Positions 1-7,600 of a stretch of DNA of 64,000 nt are shown here, one piece after another. The notes under the pieces are model-generated. The model did not search any database. It saw nothing but the letters and a program-made list of their open reading frames with translations, and was not told where the DNA came from. How positions within the stretch are numbered: the first letter of the stretch is position 1; every line of letters begins with the position of its first letter. The position numbers were made by a program, and so were the translations under genes. Source of the stretch: Bdellovibrio sp. ZAP7. GTDB taxonomy: Bacteria > Bdellovibrionota > Bdellovibrionia > Bdellovibrionales > Bdellovibrionaceae. The DNA lies in assembly GCF_006874645.1 (NCBI RefSeq), contig NZ_CP030082.1, positions 2,976,001 to 3,040,000 of the forward strand. Reading direction: 5' to 3'.

Positions 1-2310
1 TCCCACCGGAGTCGAGTCAAAAAAGCGAATCGGCGCGCGCAAAACACTGGCTAGCATTTTGTTATGCATGTCTTTACCTGCCTTGATCCCACGATCCAGC
101 CAGAACAAGTGATTCATTAAACTGCCACCCAAAACCACGATACCTAGCAGTCCATATATGCCAATCGCAAACAGAGGCGTCATCACCGACTGATGATCGG
201 TGAAATAAGAAAGCCACGATTTCTGCGCCAATGGAAAAAGGCTCGCAGAAACCGTCCCCACTCCTAAAAGCGCCAGAATCCACGGCTTCCATTTCCTATT
301 GTCGCCACCTAAAGAGCTGACGTAATCCCAATAGACGGTGCTTTTCACTGCACCCACTTCGCGATCTTCATCTTCAGTCACACGAGTGGCATCTGTTTTC
401 ACAACAGTCATTGCCGCAGCGGCTTCATGCGCGGCCTTTTCGTGTTCACTGCCTTCGCCTTGAGATTTTGCATGCTCTTGATAGAAACTTTTGAAAGACA
501 CTGAGGTCTTCAAAAGTTCCTCATAGGTTCCGACGGCGGCGACTTTTCCTTCTTGAACAAAAAGGATCTGGTCAAAGCTCTTTAAATGCTCCAAGCGATG
601 TGTCGCCACGATACGAGTGGTGTTTTTCCACTCACCGAAAAGCAATCGCTCACACAGTAAGTCTTCGGTACTTCCATCTACTGCAGACAAAGGATCATCC
701 AAGAGCACGACTTGAGGTTTGCGCAAAAATGCCCGCGCCAATGCCAAACGCTGCTTTTGGCCGCCAGAAAGATTCACACCTTTTTCACCAATTTCCGTAC
801 GCAGACCACCTGACCATTCCTGCAAATCTCTTTGCAGACAGCTTAAATACAATGACTTTTCAATATCACTGTCGGTGGCTTCCTCCCCAAATTTCAAATT
901 TTCCAACAAAGAACCATTCACAATGTAGGCTTCCTGGGGAACGTAAGCCATGCGAGGGCGTCCTTGAGATTCAGGAATAAAGCGGATGTGACCTTGGGTG
1001 GGAGCTAGCTCCCCCAAGACACTCAATAGCAGTGTACTTTTCCCCGTCCCGACGGCACCGACAATGGCCAGGGAAGAACCGGCGGGAATTTCCACTGAAA
1101 CGTCTGACAAAACATTGGCCGCTGCTCCCTCGTGTCGCACATTCAAGTGATCAAAGCTAATACCTACGGCTTGCCTTGCATCAACTCGCTCATTAAGTTC
1201 CAAAGACACTTGCGACGCTTGGAAGTACGCTAGCAAACGTCGTGCGCCGACGAAGGCATTCGTCGTCCGTGAAATCATGCGTGAAATATCCCCGAAAGGA
1301 CCTTCCAACAGACCGAACAAAGAAATACAGGTAAAGATCAAAGCGGCATTTAATGTTTCACCACGCCAAGCATGCATCGCTAAGGCCACGAATAACACAA
1401 TCGAAGAGACTCCCAGGTAACCTACGCTGGAAACGACTTCTGCTTTGGCCATACGACGGCGGGCTAAAAGCTCCTTCTCGCGAACCTCGGTCACTTCTTT
1501 CGCAACACTTTTTTCCCAAGCGAAAAACTTCACCACACGAATCGCGTTCATCGCTTGCGTCATCAACGTCACGCGACGGTCACGGTGAAGCATCATCTCT
1601 TCATCCAGATGTGTGAACTTCTTAGCCACATAATTTGTTAAAGGAGCTAAAGTCAAAAGCACGGCTAAAGCAGCAAACGCCGACCATCCTATATAATAGA
1701 ACAGCATCGTCACCACTCCGATGATCAACATCACATTCGAGAACCAGTCACCCACCACCGAGTTAAAATCAGCAACGTTCTCGCTGTCAGAACTCATGTA
1801 GTTGACGATGTCACCAACCTGATTTTTTTGTCTGGCACTTTGACTTAAGTTTAAGCTGTGCAGAAAAATTCTTTCATTCATCAAATTCATCATCACTTGA
1901 TGGGCTTGCAGAGAGTTAAAGAAATAGTGCTGCATCGCCAGGCCCGAGATAAATCCGCAAAAGCCCAAAAGCACGCCATAAACCATGGCTGGCACCAAAG
2001 TCTCTTGAGTTAGTCCAGCTGACACCAATCCGATGAAGCGATTCACCAGGACCGGAGAAAACAGAGCAAACAACGAAGACATAAAATACCAAGCATACGC
2101 GGGGTAAGTGTATTTGCGAAGAGCGACAACTGAAGAGAACAAGAGCGCACGAGGCGAATCCCACATCAGTGCCTTCCCCTGAGCTCCGGCATTTTTTGGA
2201 TGCAAGTGTCCCGGCAAAGGCAGCAAGTCGCTTTCCTCAAGGTATTTGGTTTTAGCCAGCTTCACTAACGGTGAAGCCTGACTGAATAATAAACGTCTAA
2301 AAAAATTCAT
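1..2310 (-). CDS. ABC transporter, ABCC/MRP-like fused permease-ATPase (partial, 3' end missing)
   Basis: The frame is open from an ATG at 2310 to the window edge, giving 770 residues with no stop. The order is membrane domain, nucleotide-binding domain, start of a second membrane domain. The first nucleotide-binding domain has Walker A GAVGTGKST near residue 418, a Q-loop (AYVPQEAYI), the signature LSGGQKQRLALARA and Walker B VVLLDDPLSAVD. After a charged linker a second membrane domain begins and is cut at the motif RFFDSTPVG, which is typical of ABCC-type exporters. The complete protein is therefore probably a four-domain single-chain transporter of about 1,200-1,300 residues. By family it would be an exporter in the inner membrane; the substrate cannot be read from the sequence. 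It faces away from the DUF2089 operon. Confidence 0.9.
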   Translation of the reverse strand, partial: MNFFRRLLFSQASPLVKLAKTKYLEESDLLPLPGHLHPKNAGAQGKALMWDSPRALLFSSVVALRKYTYPAYAWYFMSSLFALFSPVLVNRFIGLVSAGLTQETLVPAMVYGVLLGFCGFISGLAMQHYFFNSLQAHQVMMNLMNERIFLHSLNLSQSARQKNQVGDIVNYMSSDSENVADFNSVVGDWFSNVMLIIGVVTMLFYYIGWSAFAALAVLLTLAPLTNYVAKKFTHLDEEMMLHRDRRVTLMTQAMNAIRVVKFFAWEKSVAKEVTEVREKELLARRRMAKAEVVSSVGYLGVSSIVLFVALAMHAWRGETLNAALIFTCISLFGLLEGPFGDISRMISRTTNAFVGARRLLAYFQASQVSLELNERVDARQAVGISFDHLNVRHEGAAANVLSDVSVEIPAGSSLAIVGAVGTGKSTLLLSVLGELAPTQGHIRFIPESQGRPRMAYVPQEAYIVNGSLLENLKFGEEATDSDIEKSLYLSCLQRDLQEWSGGLRTEIGEKGVNLSGGQKQRLALARAFLRKPQVVLLDDPLSAVDGSTEDLLCERLLFGEWKNTTRIVATHRLEHLKSFDQILFVQEGKVAAVGTYEELLKTSVSFKSFYQEHAKSQGEGSEHEKAAHEAAAAMTVVKTDATRVTEDEDREVGAVKSTVYWDYVSSLGGDNRKWKPWILALLGVGTVSASLFPLAQKSWLSYFTDHQSVMTPLFAIGIYGLLGIVVLGGSLMNHLFWLDRGIKAGKDMHNKMLASVLRAPIRFFDSTPVG

Positions 2311-2551
2311 GAACGAATCCGTAACTGTTCCTATGGGAACCTGAAATCTAATTTTTAAATGCTAATAATCGAACTGGGTTTTGTTACGACTGCTAGAACT
2401 GGGACAGGAGAAGGCCTTGCGATGAACTTTGATCAAATAAGAACATGGTTGCCTCCTCTCTTTTGTGAGATGCACTAAGCCTAGCGAAAGCTGTTTAGCT
2501 TGTCCAGCTCCGGATGAAAGGAATTTGCTAAGTTGCCGTTATCATTCTGTT

Positions 2552-2579
2552 TTGCCTTAAATTTTTAATATTTTAAAAT
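2552..2579 (+). promoter_or_regulatory. Candidate sigma-70 promoter of the DUF2089 operon
   Basis: In the 310-bp gap 2311-2620 there is TTGCCT (2552-2557), a 16-bp AT-only spacer and TAAAAT (2574-2579), about 40 bp upstream of the first gene. The spacer and downstream stretch are extremely AT-rich. I recognise no RNA gene or other feature in the rest of the gap. Confidence 0.45.
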
Positions 2580-2620
2580 CAGTATTGATATTTTAAATCA
2601 AAAGGCGTATAAACTTGAAT

Positions 2621-3013
2621 ATGAGCAAAATCGATTCAAATCTTCAATGCCCCGCTTGCCAAGGCCTTTTGAGCCCTACGGTCCTGTCTTGCGGTCACTG
2701 CCATATCCGTGTCGAAGGACCATTTCAGCTAAACGAGTTCGCGACTCTGCCAGCAGAAGACCTTCACTTCCTGCGCATCTTTATTCAGTGCGAGGGAAGA
2801 ATCCGCGATATGGAACCAGCTTTGGGTCTGAGCTATCCGACGATTCGCACTCGTCTTACACAGTTGAAAAACAAACTGACTGGTGAGCTTGAACAGCGTG
2901 CGACGGAAGAAACCCCTAAAACTTTCTCGACCGAGGAAGTTCTTACTCGCCTGGAAAAGGGCGAGATCAACTTCGATCAAGCCATGAGCTTGATCAAGAA
3001 AGGCTCCAAATAA
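2621..3013 (+). CDS. DUF2089-family zinc-ribbon/HTH regulator
   Basis: This protein of about 130 residues opens with a zinc ribbon made of two Cys pairs (CPAC and CGHC, 14 residues apart). A winged-helix-like segment follows (IRDMEPALGLSYPTIRTRL), then a short C-terminal helical module (FSTEEVLTRLEKGEINFDQA). This is the DUF2089 layout, which is predicted to bind DNA. The start is uncertain: a TTG at 2615 sits 7 nt behind AAAGGCG, while the ATG at 2621 is further from it. The stop overlaps the next start by one base (TAATG at 3011-3015), so the two genes are probably translationally coupled. Such proteins often sit beside genes for cell-surface beta-helical proteins, as here. The role is inferred to be transcriptional control of its own operon. 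Confidence 0.85.
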   Translation: MSKIDSNLQCPACQGLLSPTVLSCGHCHIRVEGPFQLNEFATLPAEDLHFLRIFIQCEGRIRDMEPALGLSYPTIRTRLTQLKNKLTGELEQRATEETPKTFSTEEVLTRLEKGEINFDQAMSLIKKGSK

Positions 3014-4173
3014 TGAAAGAACAAATTAAACGAATTCTAGACATGACTAAAAGTGGCGCGCTCACTGATGATCAGGCGACGGCCCTTATTGATGAGTTGA
3101 TGAAGAAAGCTCAAGCGGAGGGCTCCACTGAGCCTTCTTCAAGAGAGGATTCTCGCCAGGAAGAAACTCGTCGCGAACAAAGAGATGAAGAAGACCTGCG
3201 TAGCCGCTTTCGCGGTGGACGTGGTGGGCCTCATCATCATCGTGATCGCGACGGTCGTCGTCGTGGCCCGTGGGCCGATGGTCCACGCGATTTCCGCGGT
3301 GCGGGTCCTCACTTCGCCTCTTTTATTCATGATAAAATCCATCGCAAAATGAATGAAGCCTTCGGTGGCTTTGGCGAGGAAAATGATGATGGCAATTCCA
3401 TCACCATGTCCAAGTTCGAAGCCCCCTCAGGTCCTAATTCAGAATTCAAAGGAAACTCCATCACCGTTTCTTCATTTAAAGACGTGCTTTTGCAAAGATC
3501 TAAAATGAATGAAAACCGCATTGATGCAAGTAAAGTGGAAGATGTCGAACTTAGCGATTCCCAGGTTTCCAAAATGGGCCTTGCTGGCAGCTCTTTCGCG
3601 GATATCGAAATTGCCAACAGTGAAATGATCGATGTTCACTTCCACGGCTGCAAAGTCAGCGATATCACTTTAAATAGCGAAAGTCGCATCATCGACAGCG
3701 AATTCAATGGGGCTGTACTGCGTGACATGAAACTCGCGGGTGGCTCATCCATTTTGGGTTCCAGCCTAACCGGCGTAAATCTTCAGGACATCAGCCTGGA
3801 CGGATCTAAAATTGAAAAGATGGCTATCGAAGGAGCCTCTTTAAAGGATATGCATTTTGTCGACTCCACCCTGCAAAACTGCCTGATCAAAGCCGGCTCG
3901 ATGGAGGACGTGAGCTTTAAGACTTCCACTTTGAACGAAGTGATTTTCATCAATGATGATACATGGTCTCTGAGCAAAAAAGGCATGCACGATGTGCAGT
4001 TCAACCAATGCAATTTCGATCAAGTGAAGTTCACGGACTGCAATTTGAGTGACGTCACCATCCGTAATGTCACGATCAAAGGTGCTAAGATTCAAAAGAT
4101 TGATTTATCTGACGTAGAAATTGACGGTAACGAAGCTTTCATTCAGGCCTTCAAACCCGTGATTAAGAATTAA
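3013..4173 (+). CDS. Pentapeptide-like right-handed beta-helix protein with SHOCT-like N-terminus
   Basis: The protein has 386 residues and no signal peptide. Residues 1-30 form a short amphipathic module (ILDMTKSGALTDDQATALID) that resembles a SHOCT domain and also the C-terminus of the preceding DUF2089 protein. Residues 40-105 are highly charged, Arg/Glu/Gly rich, with an HHH cluster. From about residue 115 to the end there are coils of about 20 residues with a recurring S-x-F/L-x-D-hydrophobic pattern (for example SSFKDVLLQRS, NCNFDQ-like and CNLSDVTIRN), consistent with a right-handed beta-helix of pentapeptide type. It is coupled to the upstream regulator. The function is unknown; a scaffold or sensor working with the DUF2089 protein is an inference. 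Confidence 0.75.
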   Translation: MKEQIKRILDMTKSGALTDDQATALIDELMKKAQAEGSTEPSSREDSRQEETRREQRDEEDLRSRFRGGRGGPHHHRDRDGRRRGPWADGPRDFRGAGPHFASFIHDKIHRKMNEAFGGFGEENDDGNSITMSKFEAPSGPNSEFKGNSITVSSFKDVLLQRSKMNENRIDASKVEDVELSDSQVSKMGLAGSSFADIEIANSEMIDVHFHGCKVSDITLNSESRIIDSEFNGAVLRDMKLAGGSSILGSSLTGVNLQDISLDGSKIEKMAIEGASLKDMHFVDSTLQNCLIKAGSMEDVSFKTSTLNEVIFINDDTWSLSKKGMHDVQFNQCNFDQVKFTDCNLSDVTIRNVTIKGAKIQKIDLSDVEIDGNEAFIQAFKPVIKN

Positions 4174-4183
4174 GGAATTTAAA

Positions 4184-4483
4184 ATGAAAATATTCAGACT
4201 TTTTAGCGCACTTTTCTGGGCCATCCCCTTTTACTTTATCTGGAACTATTTGGCGCCCATTTATGCTCCCCAACTTCCAGCGCAATATCTGGATGTTCCT
4301 TACTGGCATGTCGCAGGGCTTTTTGCGCTGATCGCGATTTTGAATATCGTGATCAACCCACGCCGTGGTGGTCGTCACCATCGCGAACATTATGGCTGGC
4401 AAGGTGGTCGTCATCACTTCGGCAAATATGCGAAGTACTGCAAACGTGGCTACTGGACGGAAAAGTACTATCACCGCACATAA
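4184..4483 (+). CDS. Small two-helix membrane protein, His-rich tail
   Basis: This 99-residue protein has two hydrophobic segments, roughly residues 3-25 and 40-60, followed by a basic tail rich in His, Gly and Arg (RRGGRHHREHYGW). AAGGA lies 7 nt before the ATG. It is 10 bp downstream of the beta-helix gene and ahead of a strong terminator, so it closes the three-gene operon. The His-rich tail could bind metal, but that is only a suggestion. I do not recognise the family. Confidence 0.7.
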   Translation: MKIFRLFSALFWAIPFYFIWNYLAPIYAPQLPAQYLDVPYWHVAGLFALIAILNIVINPRRGGRHHREHYGWQGGRHHFGKYAKYCKRGYWTEKYYHRT

Positions 4484-4485
4484 AC

Positions 4486-4512
4486 AAAGGAGCCCACGGG
4501 GCTCCTTTTCAT
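4486..4512 (+). terminator. Rho-independent terminator of the DUF2089 operon
   Basis: A perfect 10-bp stem (4486-4495 with 4499-4508, AAAGGAGCCC/GGGCTCCTTT), a 3-nt ACG loop and a T-rich tail follow directly after the small membrane protein gene. Confidence 0.9.
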
Positions 4513-4604
4513 TTTCTTAACCTTCCCGACCTAATATCAGACAATTCTGCGGTGTTCTTTTTTCGCTGCCGATTTCGGAACGGAATCGCAAGCCGGTATC
4601 GCAT

Positions 4605-4616
4605 TTGATGCATCAA
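4605..4616. promoter_or_regulatory. 12-bp perfect palindrome upstream of the fibre gene
   Basis: TTGATGCATCAA lies about 30 bp upstream of the fibre gene start. It may be an operator. The site is short, so chance occurrence is possible. No convincing sigma-70 or sigma-28 promoter was found in 4512-4641. Confidence 0.25.
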
Positions 4617-4647
4617 GTACGCTAAGGGTACAGTCGATACATTGAGC

Positions 4648-7600
4648 ATGGGATCGTTCAACTTTAAAAAAACCATGCTACTTATTGGGATGCTTTGCTT
4701 CACGCTCGCAACTTCGTCAGTAGCATTGGCGAGCGCAACCTCCCTGACCTATCAAGGACGAATTCTAACCGCGAGCGGCCAACCCTTTGAATACGCGCAC
4801 GCAAGTTTCCTTTTTAAGATCACATCTCCCGATGGACAGTGCGTGATTTACCAAGAACAATTTAATGGTGTTGATATGACAAACTCCAACGGTATCTTTG
4901 ATGTACCGATTGGAACTGGCAGCGTTCAATATATATCTAGTCCTGCATCGACCGTCATAGACATCTTTAATAACTCCAGCAGCTATCAATGCGGAACCTG
5001 CAGCCCCAGTGCTGGCAATACATATACTTGCTCTCCTTCCATGGCAGCCCCTTATGTCGCAACTCCGGCTGATGGTCGCTTACTGCGTGTGGCATTCTAT
5101 GATGGTTCCGGTTGGAATGCGGTCACTCCTGACAACAAGATCAGAGCCGTCCCTTACGCGGGCTATTCTTTCACTGCATATAAATTAGGCTCTCACGTCG
5201 CGAACGACTTTATGCTAAAAGCCGATGTCCCAGGAGCCTGTGGTACCGCAGGAAATTTTCTGACATGGGATGGAGCTCAATCCAAATTTGCTTGTTCAAC
5301 ACTTGCGAGTGCTGGTGCTGGAACTATAACCGGGGTCACTGCTGGCACAGGGCTCACAGGAGGTGGAACCTCCGGAAATGTGACGGTGTCATTGAATAAC
5401 ACCGGCGTCACAGCGAGCTCCTATGGTTCTGCGACTCAAGTTCCCGTAGTGACGGTGGATGCCCAAGGTCGTATTACCAGTGTTACAAACACGACAATCT
5501 CCGGTATTGCTCCAAGTGGCACCGCCGGAGGGGACCTGACCGGGAGCTATCCAAATCCAACAATCGCAAACAATGCTGTGACCAGCGCCAAGATTGCTGA
5601 TGGCAGCATCACTTCTGCAGATATGAATTTCACCGGCACAAATACAGCCACATCGGGCCTCGTTGTTAAAGACTCCGTCGGTAATTTTGCTGAATTCGCC
5701 TGTTCGACTGTGGGCCACACAGCAACGTGGACTTCTGTGGGATGGGGCTGCCAAGCACCTTCCACAACGGATACTACCAAGTTGCCACTTGCGGGTGGCA
5801 CGATGAACGGCACCATAGACATGAACTCTAACAACATCACAAACATCGGCTTTATGACGATGTCTCCGAATAAGAGTTTGCATGTTTCAAACAACTCTTC
5901 TGATCCAAGTTTGGTGGCAGCGGATAAAGGAAAAATCTGGTTTAACTCTACGACGAATGAATTAAAATACTGGAATGGTACTGCCGCCGTGGCGGTAGGA
6001 TCCACAGGGGCTGCTCTGACAGGTCTCACTGGAGATGTAACAGCAACAGGCCCCGGCTCTGCAGCGGCAACAATTGCGAATAGCGCAGTGACAAATGCAA
6101 AGATGGCCAATATGGCAGCCAATACTTTAAAAGGTAATATCACGGGTTCTGCGGCCGCACCGGCGGATATACCGATTGCGAGTCTGCAGGGGACTTCCGG
6201 AACGACATTTGCCGCCGGGAATGATTCTCGTATCACGGGCGCCATGCAATCGGGTTCTACGGCAGGTGGTGATCTTACTGGCAATTATCCAAATCCAATA
6301 ATTGCTTCAGGTGCTGTGACCTCTGCAAAAATTGCGAGCGCTACAATCCTGGGTTCCAACATGGATTTCACGGGAGCTAACAGCGGCACCACTGGAATGG
6401 TTTTAAAAGATTCCACCGGGAAGTTCGTGAACTTTACATGTTCCACTGCGGGCGACGTGCCGACGTGGACTGCTTCAGGTTTTTCGTGTCAAACTCCGTC
6501 ACCACTACTCCCTTCTCTTGCTGATGGCAAAATGTGGGTCGGTGTTACTGGAACTGCAACAGCCGTTACAATGTCCGGAGATGCCACTCTTTCGAATGTG
6601 GGTGCATTGACTCTCGCGACTGTTGCTACTGCAGGCACTTACACGAAAGTGACTATCGATGCTAAAGGTCGCGTCACAACGGGCGCTAACTTAGCAGCTG
6701 GTGATATCACAACCGCTTTGACTTACACTCCAGTGAATAAAGCTGGTGATGTGATGACTGGTTCTTTGGGTCTTGGTATTTTTACGAATGCCACGGAAGC
6801 AACACTGATTACCGGCTGGACTGCTGCTGACAAAGGTAAAACTTGGTTCAATACTTCAACTAATCAAGTAAAATACTGGGATGGTTCTGCGGCACAAGCT
6901 TTAGGTGTTTCCGGTGCTGGTTTGACTTCACTAAATGGTGAATCAGGCTCCGCGCAAACTTTCGCAACGCCAGGTACTTCGGGAACGACCCCCGCATGGT
7001 CTTCAGCTTCCAATGCTCACACATTGAATATCCCAATGGCTTCTGCTGCGGGCGTGACCGCAGGTCTAATCAGTAAAACTGATTATGATTCTTTCGCGGG
7101 TAAGCAAGCGGCTGGGAATTATGTCACTGCACTAACCGGTGATGTGACGGCATCTGGTCCGGGCTCTGCTGCTGCAACGATCTCTGCCAATTCAGTAACC
7201 AGCTCTAAAATCGCTGACGGTACTGTTGTTGGCGCAGATATGGACTTTACAGGTGTCAACGCTGGCACTGCGAATTTAGTTATTAAAGATTCATCTGGTA
7301 AGTTTGCAAACTTCGGTTGTTCTACAGCTGGTCACGTAGCCACTTGGTCTGTAACAGGTTGGTCGTGTGCGGCCCCCACTCCCCTGATACCTTCACTGGG
7401 TGATGGTAAAATGTGGGTTGGTGATAACGCCAATGCAGCGACCGCAGTTACGATGAGTGGTGATGCGACACTTTCAAATGCAGGTGCATTGACACTGGCG
7501 AACGTGGTTTCTGCAGGCACTTATACGAAAGTAACTGTCGATACAAAAGGTCGCGTAACGACGGGTGCAAACTTGACTGCTGGTGATATCACAACAGCTT

